Of a DNA stretch of 64,000 nt, positions 33,692 through 41,265 are shown piece after piece. The DNA is from Chloroflexi bacterium CFX6 (GTDB lineage Bacteria; Chloroflexota; Anaerolineae; Anaerolineales; Villigracilaceae): assembly GCA_030263595.1 (NCBI GenBank), contig SZPG01000001.1, positions 1-64,000 of the forward strand. The letters are read 5' to 3'. Under the pieces are notes generated by a model. The model saw nothing but the letters and a program-made list of their open reading frames with translations, had not been told where the DNA came from and ran no database searches. The translations under genes were made by a program, and so were the position numbers. The first letter of the stretch is position 1. Each line of letters opens with the position of its first letter.

Positions 33692-35579
33692 ACTCTTCCG
33701 CTTCCTACTTACCCTCAGCCTGTTCACCGGGACCCAAGCCTTCGCGCGCGCCCAAACCGCCGCCTCCGCAGAGATCGCGCTCATTGACGCCGCGAACTTC
33801 CCGAAGATCTCCGCGCTCGTGGACGTGTACGACGCGAACGGCGAATTCATCGCCGGACTCGGACCCTCCGACGTTATCGTATACGAAGACGGGCGCGAGG
33901 GCAAAGCCGATACGATCCGCCGTTCCGAGGTGCCCGTGCAGGCGGTGATCGCCATCAACCCGGGCGCGCCCATGGCGATACGCGATTCGAACGGCGTCTC
34001 GAGATACGACCGCGTGATCGCCGCATTGGGTCAATGGGCGGAAGCGCAGCCCTCCGACTCAGCCGACGACCTCAGCCTGGTTTCGTTATCGGGTTCGTTG
34101 ATCAACCGCGCCAACGCGCGCGACTGGTCCGTAAGCCTGAACGCCTTCAAACCCGACCTGCGGAACTCCACGCCCAACCTGCAAACCCTCGCCATCGCGC
34201 TGGATACGGTCACCGCGCCGACGCCGCAGCCCGGCATGAAGCGCGCCGTGCTGTTCGTCACCCCGCGCATGGACGACCCCAACATTGACAACGCCGTCGC
34301 CCCGTTCATCCAGCGCGCGGTGGACGCGAAGGTGCGCGTCTTCGTCTGGTTCGTGGACGCGGAGGAGCAGAACGTCTCCGCCAGCGCCAACGCCTTCAGG
34401 ATGCTCGCCCAACAAACCGGCGGCGCGTTCTTCTCGTTTTCCCGGAACGAACCCTTCCCGGACCTGAACGCCTATTTCGCCCCGCTGCGGAACATCTACC
34501 AGATCACCTACACCTCCTCCCTGACGACCGCCGGCGATCACACGCTCGGCTTGTACATCGAAACGCCGCAGGGAACCATCCCCGCGCTGGACAAGACCTT
34601 CAGCGTAAACGTCCAGCCGCCCAACCCGATCTTCATCGCGCCGCCGCTGCAGATCACGCGCCAGCCTCCCGCCGACGATCCCTATAACGCGGAGAGCCTC
34701 GAACCTTCGCAGCAGATCATCGAGATCATCGTCGAGTTTCCCGACGGACACACACGCAGACTCAAGCGCACAACCCTGTACGTGGACGGCCAGGCGGTCG
34801 CCGAAAACACGCAGGAACCCTTCGAGAAATTCCTGTGGGACCTCAGCGCGCTCGACCAAAGCGGACAGCACGAGATCGTCGTCGAGGCGGAGGACGCGCT
34901 GGGTTTGACAAAATCGAGTATCGGCATTCCCGTCACGTTTACGGTCATTCACCCGCCCGGCGGCATGGAACTCATCCTTGCGAAGTACAGCAACCACCTG
35001 GTGATGGGCGCGCTGGCGTTTGCCGGGCTTGCCCTGCTGGCGATATTGGTGAGAAGCCGCGTGAGGAATATCCCGGAATCCCGCCGCAAAAAGAATCGAA
35101 AGGCAAAGGAAGACCCGCTCACCCAGCCCGTCCCGGCATTGACGGAGCCGCCCGTTTCGGCTGCAAAGAAGGTCAAATCGCAGCCGCGCTTCGGTTGGAT
35201 GACGAGACAAAACCGCCTGCCCTCCGCGCCCGCCTATCTCATCCGCCTGGCGAACGGAGGCGAACCCGCCAGCGCCAGCCCGATCCCCGTGACCGAAAAG
35301 GATACGACGTTCGGCACGGACCCGGTACAATCCATGCTCGTGCTGGATGACCCGTCCATTTCGCCGCTGCACGCCCGCATCCGCCAGACCCGCGAAGGTT
35401 ATTTTGTAATCATGGATCATGGTTCGGTGGCTGGCACGTGGGTGAACTACGAAGCGGTCCCGCGCGAAGGCGTCCGCTTGAAGCACGGAGACAGGATCCA
35501 CTTCGGGCGTTTGCAATATCGCTTCGATCTGAGCCAGCCCCCGGCGGAGTCCGAGCCGAAGGTCGTTCCCCTCGAATAG
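33684..35579 (+). CDS. VWA-like/FHA membrane protein
   Basis: 631 residues. Signal peptide LFRFLLTLSLFTGTQAFARA; an extracytoplasmic VWA-like fold about 30-300 whose MIDAS motif is degraded (AVIAINPGAPM instead of DxSxS); Ig-like segments with PPNPIFIAPPLQITRQPP; TM at about 434-456; a basic linker; and a cytoplasmic FHA domain about 542-625 (TTFGTDPVQSMLVLDDPSIS, LHARIRQ). FHA binds phosphothreonine, so this may link surface sensing to Ser/Thr phosphorylation. ATG 33684 chosen over TTG 33675. PP2C gene follows after 8 nt. Confidence 0.8.
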   Translation: MRRLFRFLLTLSLFTGTQAFARAQTAASAEIALIDAANFPKISALVDVYDANGEFIAGLGPSDVIVYEDGREGKADTIRRSEVPVQAVIAINPGAPMAIRDSNGVSRYDRVIAALGQWAEAQPSDSADDLSLVSLSGSLINRANARDWSVSLNAFKPDLRNSTPNLQTLAIALDTVTAPTPQPGMKRAVLFVTPRMDDPNIDNAVAPFIQRAVDAKVRVFVWFVDAEEQNVSASANAFRMLAQQTGGAFFSFSRNEPFPDLNAYFAPLRNIYQITYTSSLTTAGDHTLGLYIETPQGTIPALDKTFSVNVQPPNPIFIAPPLQITRQPPADDPYNAESLEPSQQIIEIIVEFPDGHTRRLKRTTLYVDGQAVAENTQEPFEKFLWDLSALDQSGQHEIVVEAEDALGLTKSSIGIPVTFTVIHPPGGMELILAKYSNHLVMGALAFAGLALLAILVRSRVRNIPESRRKKNRKAKEDPLTQPVPALTEPPVSAAKKVKSQPRFGWMTRQNRLPSAPAYLIRLANGGEPASASPIPVTEKDTTFGTDPVQSMLVLDDPSISPLHARIRQTREGYFVIMDHGSVAGTWVNYEAVPREGVRLKHGDRIHFGRLQYRFDLSQPPAESEPKVVPLE

Positions 35580-35587
35580 TCCATTCC

Positions 35588-36700
35588 ATGATACGCACAT
35601 CACGCGCGCATTTGAACGTCGAAGCGCATACCCATCAAGGTATGACGGGCAAGAACAACGAGGATCGTTTCGCGGTCGCGTCGTTTCACGTCAGCGAGAA
35701 GGATCGCACGCCCGTTTTGTTCGCCGTGCTTGCGGACGGCATCGGGGGTCACAAGGGCGGCGAGGTGGCGGCGGAACTGGCGGTCAACCACATCATGCAG
35801 AGCGTGGCGAAGGGCGACGGCAAATTTTCACGATACATCATCGAACAGGCGGTGCATGAAGCCAGCAGCGCCATTGCATCGCACTCCGCCGCCAACGAAA
35901 ATCTCAAGGGCATGGGCGCCACCTGCGCCATCGCCTGGATCATTGACAATAAACTTCACACCGCCTACGTGGGTGATTCGCGCATTTACCTGATGCGCGG
36001 CGGGCGCATCCAGCAACTCACGGTGGATCATTCGTGGGTGCAGGAAGCCATCGAGAAGGGCATCCTCACGCCCGAACTGGCGCGCGAACATCCGAACGTG
36101 CACGTCATCCGCCGATATCTCGGCTCCACCGTGCCGCCCGAACCGGACTTCCGCCTCAATCTGTTCGACGGCGAAGGCGCGCATCACGCCGAGAACAACC
36201 AGGGCGTCGAACTCCAGCCGAACGACGTGCTGCTCCTTTGCACCGACGGCTTGACCGACCTCGTGTGGAACGACGAGATCCTCGAGGTCGTGCGCACGAG
36301 ATCGAACCTGAAGGAGGCAAGCCGCGCGCTGGTGAACCTCGCCAACGAACGCGGCGGTCACGATAACATCACCGTCTTGCTGATCGGCGTCCCTGCGGAT
36401 TTCCGCTCGAAGACCGCGCCCGGTAAGAGGAAATCGAACTGGCTTCCGTGGATCCTCGGAACGGTGGTTGGCTTGCTGCTCCTCCTGTTCGCCGCTTCGA
36501 TCCTGACCTTCAACCTGCTCCGCCGCCTCGGAACTGCGACTCCCACCTCAGCCTTTTCCGCGCCGCTGCCCGCGCTGGTCACGGAGACTCCGTTGATCCG
36601 CCCCACGTTCACCCCCATCCCCACCCGGACCGCATCCCCGAACGCGATCCAGTCCACCGCCACCCTCACGCCGTGGCCCACGAATACGGTTAGACCATAG
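35588..36700 (+). CDS. PP2C-type Ser/Thr phosphatase with C-terminal TM anchor
   Basis: 370 residues. All PP2C metal motifs are present: GKNNEDRFAVASF, FAVLADGIGGHKGGEVAAEL, TAYVGDSRIYLMRGG, LLLCTDGLTDLVW and RGGHDNITVLLIG. TM about 283-308 (WILGTVVGLLLLLFAASILT), then a Thr/Pro-rich outer tail (TPIPTRTASPNAIQSTATLT). Reverses Ser/Thr phosphorylation, presumably of the FHA partner system encoded just upstream. No kinase gene lies in the window. Start ATG 35588; an upstream extension of the frame overlaps the FHA gene and is rejected. Confidence 0.9.
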   Translation: MIRTSRAHLNVEAHTHQGMTGKNNEDRFAVASFHVSEKDRTPVLFAVLADGIGGHKGGEVAAELAVNHIMQSVAKGDGKFSRYIIEQAVHEASSAIASHSAANENLKGMGATCAIAWIIDNKLHTAYVGDSRIYLMRGGRIQQLTVDHSWVQEAIEKGILTPELAREHPNVHVIRRYLGSTVPPEPDFRLNLFDGEGAHHAENNQGVELQPNDVLLLCTDGLTDLVWNDEILEVVRTRSNLKEASRALVNLANERGGHDNITVLLIGVPADFRSKTAPGKRKSNWLPWILGTVVGLLLLLFAASILTFNLLRRLGTATPTSAFSAPLPALVTETPLIRPTFTPIPTRTASPNAIQSTATLTPWPTNTVRP

Positions 36701-36701
36701 C

Positions 36702-36816
36702 GTCATTGCGAGGGCTGATGGTCGGGCATGGCGAGTGTTCTTCTTGCCCGTGTCGGGACCAAGGCCGAAGCAATTCCCCGCGAAGTTGGAGATTGCTTCG
36801 CTCCGCCCGCAATGAC
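36702..36816. repeat. Palindromic dispersed element, copy 6 with an internal insertion
   Basis: Left GTCATTGCGAGGGC, right CCCGCAATGAC, internal GAAGCAATTCC and GATTGCTTC. About 50 bp of unrelated sequence (TGATGGTCGGGCATGG...) interrupts the left half, which suggests a nested insertion. Confidence 0.85.
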
Positions 36817-36830
36817 AGAGGAGAGATAAT

Positions 36831-37193
36831 ATGTCCGTCAAACATTCCCACGAAGTGGAAGCCAAAAACGTAGCCGCCGGCAAGGACACGACCATCCAGG
36901 TCCTGATCTCTTCGCAGGAGGGACCCAACTTTGCCCTGCGAAAATTCTCCATGCAAAAGGGAGGCGGGATGCCGCGCCACACGAACACTGTGGAACACGA
37001 GCAATACGTCCTGCGCGGCGAAGCGGCGATCACCATCGGCGGGGAGACACATCACGTCAAAGCGGGGGACGTGGTCTTCATCCCCGAAGGCGCGGTACAT
37101 TCGTATGAGAACACCGGCGACGAACCGTTCGAGTTCCTGTGCATCATCCCCAACAAGGAGGACAGGATCACGATCGTGGAGGAGGGGTGTTGA
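36831..37193 (+). CDS. Cupin-domain protein
   Basis: 120 residues, one cupin barrel: MPRHTNTVEHEQYVLRGEAA (motif 1, with histidines at the usual spacing) and VVFIPEGAVHSYENTGDEPF (motif 2 with the final histidine). Small stand-alone cupins bind a metal or serve as sugar or auxiliary enzymes; substrate unknown. GGAGAG lies before the ATG. The last 40 nt (37152-37191, [13 protein letters not shown]) reappear at 37861-37900 downstream of the MntA-HepT module. Confidence 0.86.
   Translation: MSVKHSHEVEAKNVAAGKDTTIQVLISSQEGPNFALRKFSMQKGGGMPRHTNTVEHEQYVLRGEAAITIGGETHHVKAGDVVFIPEGAVHSYENTGDEPFEFLCIIPNKEDRITIVEEGC
37152..37191 (+). repeat. Direct repeat A: cupin 3' end (gene copy)
   Basis: 40 nt matching 37861-37900 at 38 of 40 positions; here it is the functional end of the cupin gene (stop TGA). 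Confidence 0.9.
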
Positions 37194-37224
37194 TTTTGCA
37201 TCAAGGATAAAGGGACTTCTCGTG

Positions 37225-37230
37225 TAAAAT
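37225..37230 (+). promoter_or_regulatory. -10 box of the MntA-HepT operon, leaderless
   Basis: TAAAAT followed by exactly 7 nt and then ATG at 37238, the same arrangement as at 39309, 51902 and 57246; no ribosome binding site precedes the start. Confidence 0.6.
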
Positions 37231-37237
37231 AGCAACC

Positions 37238-37531
37238 ATGAACGCGTATCCTTTCGACGTTGCCCGCCTGGTTGATATTTGCCGCCGGAATGACGTTTCG
37301 ATGGTAGGAGTCTTCGGCTCGACGGCGCGCGGAGAGGCGAAGATGAAAAGCGACATTGATCTAATCGTCCGTTTTTCAAAACGAAAAAGTCTGCTGGCGG
37401 TTGTGCGCCTGGAACGTGAACTTTCCCAGGCGCTGGACCGCAAAGTGGACCTCCTGACCGAAGCCGCCATCAGTCCCTATCTGCGGGAGCGTATCTTGAA
37501 AGAGATGCAGGTGGTTTATGGAAAAAGATGA
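37238..37531 (+). CDS. mntA: MntA-like nucleotidyltransferase antitoxin
   Basis: 97 residues, minimal nucleotidyltransferase. Motif [16 protein letters not shown] (residues 27-42; D39 and D41) plus KVDLL (D70) gives the three catalytic acids. MntA proteins neutralise HepT by transferring AMP groups to a tyrosine near the toxin's active site. It overlaps hepT by 14 nt. It starts 44 nt after the cupin stop in the same orientation and appears leaderless (TAAAAT at 37225). Confidence 0.9.
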   Translation: MNAYPFDVARLVDICRRNDVSMVGVFGSTARGEAKMKSDIDLIVRFSKRKSLLAVVRLERELSQALDRKVDLLTEAAISPYLRERILKEMQVVYGKR

Positions 37532-37874
37532 CAGCGTTTATCTTCGGCACATTCTGGATTCCATAGCGACTATCGAAGAATATCTGCGCGGGGTCAACGA
37601 GTTGAAGTTCAAAGCCACCAAACTGCTTCAAGATGGAGCCATAAGACAAATCGAGATCATCGGTGAAGCAGTGCGGCACATTTCGAAAGATCTGCGAAAG
37701 ACCTATCCCGAAGTTCCCTGGGAGGATATCGCGGGAATGCGCGATAAACTCATCCACGATTATTTCGGGGTTGATCTCGAAAAGGTATGGCTGACAGCAC
37801 AGGAAGATTTACCAGCGCTCAAGAAGAAAGTCGTGGAGATTCTGAAGGCTTATGGGCAAGAACAGGGAGGATAG
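37518..37874 (+). CDS. hepT: HepT-like HEPN RNase toxin
   Basis: 118 residues, DUF86/HEPN. The catalytic RX4HXY motif is intact as RDKLIHDYF (R75, H80, Y82), and the second helix has [13 protein letters not shown], usual for the family. HepT cleaves tRNA or mRNA unless the tyrosine is AMPylated by MntA. The last codons (EQGG, stop TAG) lie inside the repeated cupin 3' end at 37861-37900, so the insertion joint runs through the toxin gene's end. Confidence 0.9.
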   Translation: MEKDDSVYLRHILDSIATIEEYLRGVNELKFKATKLLQDGAIRQIEIIGEAVRHISKDLRKTYPEVPWEDIAGMRDKLIHDYFGVDLEKVWLTAQEDLPALKKKVVEILKAYGQEQGG

Positions 37875-37900
37875 GATCACGATCGTGGAGGAGGGGTGTT
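37861..37900 (+). pseudogene. Direct repeat B: relic of the cupin 3' end
   Basis: In the cupin frame it reads [13 protein letters not shown] then stop TAG, against [13 protein letters not shown] then TGA in the intact gene: 38 of 40 nt match, with one Lys-to-Arg change and one silent change. It lies downstream of the toxin gene. Confidence 0.88.
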
Positions 37901-37904
37901 AGTT

Positions 37905-37990
37905 CAGTTACCAGTGATCAGTGATCAGTTAGACAGTGGATTCAGACATAAGACACTGATTACTGATCACTGTTGACCGCTAACTGCTCA
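37905..37990. repeat. Short tandem repeat block between the two cassettes
   Basis: Units such as CAGTGATCAGTGATCAGTTA and CACTGATTACTGATCACTG, on both strands. Same type as 25946 and 55385. It separates the cupin-side relic from the rsmG-side relic. Confidence 0.82.
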
Positions 37991-37992
37991 CC

Positions 37993-38038
37993 CTCTATAA
38001 CGGCTGTTTCATCGGCATGCCCGGCTTGCAGGGATATT
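37993..38038 (-). pseudogene. Relic of the rsmG 3' end
   Basis: The 35 nt from 37994 on are identical to 38591-38625, the end of rsmG, and in frame encode KYPCKPGMPMKQPL then TAG, against KYPRKPGMPMKQPL in rsmG. Weaker similarity of the frame (AAKVSL) runs on to about 38060. It lies downstream (minus strand) of DUF2442. Confidence 0.88.
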
Positions 38039-38086
38039 TTAGCGATACCTTCGCGGCTGCGCCTGTTGGCTGCAAAATGATCCCCC

Positions 38087-38353
38087 TTACGCGGTGACAG
38101 GTGCGGTCGGCGTCTCCTCGGCTTCCATTTGATATAAATAATCAGGGGCGAAATCCGCGCCGTTGGGCCAGGTCACAGTGCGCGAATCCGGGTCAACGTA
38201 GGCTTTTGCAAAATAAGAGGGATCGCGAAGCGGCTCGAAAATCGGACCATAAAGTTCAGGACGCAAATTGACACGCTTTTGGACGCCGTTATCGAAGGTC
38301 AACTCAAGCGAGTAGGCGCCCACAACTCTTACCTCTGTAATATGAATAATCAT
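38087..38353 (-). CDS. DUF2442 protein (toxin-antitoxin-like partner)
   Basis: 88 residues from ATG 38353, with AGGAG upstream. DUF2442 pattern: ITEVRVVGAYSLELTFDNGV, KRVNLRPELYGPIFEPLRDP, YVDPDSRTVTWPNGADFAPD. The family is usually paired with DUF4160 and has the gene-neighbourhood behaviour of a toxin-antitoxin module, but its activity is not established. It follows the truncated DUF4160 gene with a 14-nt gap. The 44 nt after its stop contain nothing obvious before the rsmG relic. Confidence 0.88.
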   Translation of the reverse strand: MIIHITEVRVVGAYSLELTFDNGVQKRVNLRPELYGPIFEPLRDPSYFAKAYVDPDSRTVTWPNGADFAPDYLYQMEAEETPTAPVTA

Positions 38354-38367
38354 TTGCAAATCTCCTG

Positions 38368-38590
38368 TCAATCCAAAGGTTCGATCTGATGCAATGGCAA
38401 CCCGGCCCTTGCCAGCTCCCAATTCGCTCGAAGTTCCGCCTGATGAATTGCCGCCCATTCGAAAACTTTGGAACGAGTCGCTCGTGACAGGCTCCCTTCG
38501 AGGATCATGATTGGATCAATGCCTACTTCGGCTTCATCCCCGGCGTATTCAGCGTGGAAATGAGGCGGCTGGCGCTCACAACGCGTAGCC
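38368..38590 (-). pseudogene. DUF4160 gene lacking its 5' end
   Basis: The minus-strand frame reads QPPHFHAEYAGDEAEVGIDP, IMILEGSLSRATRSKVFEWA and ANWELARAGLPLHQIEPLD then stop, clearly DUF4160. The first ~18 residues usual in the family, up to the HFH motif, are absent: the open frame continues backwards straight into the rsmG 3' end in another frame and has no suitable start codon. The insertion that placed the cassette behind rsmG thus cut off the start of DUF4160. Confidence 0.85.
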
Positions 38591-39301
38591 CTATAACGGC
38601 TGTTTCATCGGCATGCCCGGCTTGCGCGGATACTTGGGAGGCGTCGCCGCGACCTTCTCCACGATCACGAGGTAACGATCATCCGCCACGCCCGGCAAAT
38701 GGACCGGGATCAACTGCTCCAGTTTTCCGCCCAATAGTTTCATCGCCTTTTCCGCGGACTGCGCCTCGGCGGGTCCGCTTTCGCCTTTTTGCGCGAGCAT
38801 CCGTCCGCCGATCTTCACCAGTGGAATGAGGTATTCGCTCAACACGTTGAGGTTCGCCACCGCGCGGGCGATCGCCCAATCGTAACATTCGCGGTGCTTC
38901 GGGTTATGTCCCAGGTCTTCCGCGCGTTTGTGGACGACGTCCACGTCCTCCAAGCCCAGCACGCCGACGATGTGCTGGCAGAACATGGCTTTCTTGCCGA
39001 CCGATTCGACCAGCGTCAACTTCATGTTCGGGTAGAGAATTTTGAGGGGAAGGCCCGGGAACCCCGCGCCGGTTCCAACGTCAATGAGGCGAGCCGGGGG
39101 ATTCGCCTTCCACGCCAGCACGCACGAGAACGAATCCAAAAAATGCTTCGTGCGGATGGAATCCAGGTCACGGATGGCGGTCAGGTTGAACTTCTGGTTC
39201 CATGCCATCAGTTCCTTTTCGTAGGTGATGAGCGACATCACCTGCCGCCCGGTCACGTGGACGTGGAACAATTCGAGCGCGTCGCGAACGAGTTTTTCCA
39301 T
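38591..39301 (-). CDS. rsmG: 16S rRNA (guanine527-N7)-methyltransferase
   Basis: 236 residues. SAM-binding motif RLIDVGTGAGFPGLPLKILY, then LTLVESVGKKAMFCQHIV and AIARAVANLNVLSEYLIPLV typical of RsmG (GidB). Methylates G527 of 16S rRNA. ATG 39301 is preceded on the minus strand by TATAAT with a 7-nt gap, so the mRNA should be leaderless; an upstream extension of the frame enters the neighbouring terminator. Its last 35 nt are duplicated at 37994-38028. Confidence 0.93.
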   Translation of the reverse strand: MEKLVRDALELFHVHVTGRQVMSLITYEKELMAWNQKFNLTAIRDLDSIRTKHFLDSFSCVLAWKANPPARLIDVGTGAGFPGLPLKILYPNMKLTLVESVGKKAMFCQHIVGVLGLEDVDVVHKRAEDLGHNPKHRECYDWAIARAVANLNVLSEYLIPLVKIGGRMLAQKGESGPAEAQSAEKAMKLLGGKLEQLIPVHLPGVADDRYLVIVEKVAATPPKYPRKPGMPMKQPL

Positions 39302-39308
39302 TGAGTGG

Positions 39309-39314
39309 ATTATA
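39309..39314 (-). promoter_or_regulatory. -10 box of rsmG, leaderless
   Basis: TATAAT on the minus strand, 7 nt (CCACTCA), then ATG. A start site 6-8 nt after the -10 box would coincide with the A of ATG. Confidence 0.7.
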
Positions 39315-39335
39315 CATGGTTGCGCAGCGCGATGT

Positions 39336-39375
39336 AAATCAAAAGACCCGGCAGGCTTCCAAACCTGTCGGGTCT
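39336..39375 (-). terminator. Terminator of the DUF4349 gene
   Basis: On the minus strand AAGACCCGACAGG (39375-39363) pairs with CCTGCCGGGTCTT (39355-39343), one mismatch, followed by TTGATTT. Confidence 0.82.
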
Positions 39376-39400
39376 TCCGTATATCATCCGTCACCGAAGA

Positions 39401-40378
39401 TCACTTCTTCTCTTCCTCTTTCATTTCAGCGCCAGCCTTCGATCTCCCGAACCTGCGGACCAGCGCCCGCACGCCGATGAAGGCTCCATAAGCCGGAATG
39501 GCGATCAGGATCAGGGCGGGCAGATACGAGAGGAAGAAGCGGATCAGGAAGCGGGCAAAGCCCTGCGTGAAGCGGATCAAGTCCTGGACGGCGTCGCTGG
39601 CTGTGCCTTGCAGTTTCCAACCGCCGATCTCGATGGGCTGGACCGTCTCCTCCGCGATCAAACGAATGCTGACGGCGGACAGCGCAACGGATTCTTCATA
39701 GTATTTGATCTGTCCCTTCAGAACCTCGATCTCGGTCTGGATGTTTTGTATCTGCATGTAGATCGCGAGGACGTCCTCCGCGTTCGTGGCGGTATCCATG
39801 ATCTCGAGCAGTTTCTTCTCGGCATCCTGCTTTGCCTTCAAACGGGATTGCAAGTCCACATACTGATTGGTCACGTCCTCGCCGGAACGATTCTCGTACG
39901 GGACCTCGACCGCGCCCTCCTTGATCTTTTCGAGCGCTTCATCCAGTCTTTGCGAAGGGACGCGGATGGTCATGGTGACTTCCGGCGCCTCGATCTGGTT
40001 GGGCCCGTACGTGGATTGATAAAGGTTCGACGAAACGACGAAGCCGCCCATCCCGACAGCCAGGTCTGCGATCTCTCCCATGCGCGCCTTCGGGTCGGGG
40101 ACGACGACGCTCATGTCCACAGTCTGGATGACGAGGCGTTCCGCGGTCACATTGGCGACGGTTTGCTCATACGAATAATCGGACGCGCCGCCCGATCCGC
40201 CATAAAATTCGACCTGGGGCATCGCGGGGAGGGGGGCAATGGCAGGGTCGAGGCTTCTATACGATTCCATCGGCGCTCCGGCGCCTCCAAAACTGCCTGC
40301 CGCAAAAAACAACGCGCCGCCGATCAAGGTCAACACAACCAGGGTCGTCAACGCGATGGTTATCAAAGTTCTTTTCAT
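39401..40378 (-). CDS. DUF4349 membrane protein
   Basis: 325 residues. N-terminal signal anchor TLITIALTTLVVLTLIGGAL, an extracytoplasmic DUF4349 domain about 75-265 (RLVIQTVDMSVVVPDPKARM, IRVPSQRLDEALEKIKEGAV), a coiled coil (LQSRLKAKQDAEKKLLEIMD) and a C-terminal TM about 290-310 followed by a basic-acidic tail (AEMKEEEKK). The family is a widespread envelope protein of unknown role. ATG 40378 has GAAGGAG upstream. A clear terminator follows. Confidence 0.87.
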   Translation of the reverse strand: MKRTLITIALTTLVVLTLIGGALFFAAGSFGGAGAPMESYRSLDPAIAPLPAMPQVEFYGGSGGASDYSYEQTVANVTAERLVIQTVDMSVVVPDPKARMGEIADLAVGMGGFVVSSNLYQSTYGPNQIEAPEVTMTIRVPSQRLDEALEKIKEGAVEVPYENRSGEDVTNQYVDLQSRLKAKQDAEKKLLEIMDTATNAEDVLAIYMQIQNIQTEIEVLKGQIKYYEESVALSAVSIRLIAEETVQPIEIGGWKLQGTASDAVQDLIRFTQGFARFLIRFFLSYLPALILIAIPAYGAFIGVRALVRRFGRSKAGAEMKEEEKK

Positions 40379-40532
40379 TGGTTCTTCTCCTTCGTGGGCG
40401 TAAGGTGACTCTACCTTACAGACGAAACCCTCGACCAAAAGTTCCTTCCGCTCGCTCCCCCGATCCTCCAATTCTCATCCCTCCGCGCATCCTCGATACG
40501 ATTCAACGATCGCGGCTTTACTCAACCACCGC

Positions 40533-41264
40533 CTACCACCCCTCCGCCAGCCGGATGGCGTGCTTCTCCGGCAGGTTCGATTCACGGATGCGGCGCTGCA
40601 CTTCGGGGATGTTGTACTCCACGCGGCGCGGCTCCCAGACGTAACTCTCCGTATCGTAGATGGCGTAGGCGGCGCGCGGGTCGCGGTCGCGCGGCTGACC
40701 CACCGAGCCGGGATTCAGGATCGCCCTCGGACGCAGGGGAAAATGCTCCCCCGCGCGGATCGGCGAGAGACTCACCCGGTCGTTGTTCGTATCCAGTTGG
40801 AACATGCACTGCAAATGCGAATGACCCACGAAGCACCAGGCGGTTGTGAAATGATCGAAATTCAAGCGCGCCGAAAGCGCGTTCAGGATGTATTCCCAGA
40901 CCGAATCGCGCGGGCTTCCATGCACGATGCTCACGTCCCCCAGCACCTTCAAAGTCGAGGGCAGCGATCGCAGAAAATCCATGTTATCCGCGGTCAACAC
41001 GCGTTCGTGATATTCGAGCGTGCGGCGCGCGTCCGTGTTGAAGACCTCGAAGGGGATGCGCCCGATGACCGCCATATCGTGGTTGCCCAGGATGCAGGTC
41101 AGGTTCGGGATTTCGCGGATCTGCTCCATCACCGCGTTGGGGTCGGGCCCATAACCCACCATGTCGCCCAGGCACCAGGTCGCGTCCACCTCACCGGCGT
41201 CTTTCAGCACAGCCTCCAGCGCGGTGTAATTCGCATGAACATCCGAAATTACCAATACTCGCAT
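40533..41264 (-). CDS. Metallophosphoesterase, YfcE/MJ0936-like
   Basis: 243 residues, calcineurin-like phosphoesterase. Metal motifs: VLVISDVHANYTALEAVL (D-x-H), CLGDMVGYGPDP (GD), CILGNHDMAVIG (GNHD), SIVHGSPRD and FVGHSHLQC (GHSH). Closest in layout to the YfcE-type phosphodiesterases. ATG 41264 lies 1 nt after the coaBC stop, so it is co-transcribed with coaBC. Substrate unknown. Confidence 0.87.
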   Translation of the reverse strand: MRVLVISDVHANYTALEAVLKDAGEVDATWCLGDMVGYGPDPNAVMEQIREIPNLTCILGNHDMAVIGRIPFEVFNTDARRTLEYHERVLTADNMDFLRSLPSTLKVLGDVSIVHGSPRDSVWEYILNALSARLNFDHFTTAWCFVGHSHLQCMFQLDTNNDRVSLSPIRAGEHFPLRPRAILNPGSVGQPRDRDPRAAYAIYDTESYVWEPRRVEYNIPEVQRRIRESNLPEKHAIRLAEGW

Positions 41265-41265
41265 T

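Noticed and set aside
37905-37990. Small RNA gene between the cassettes
   Set aside because: The stretch is fully explained by tandem repeat units and has no promoter or terminator.
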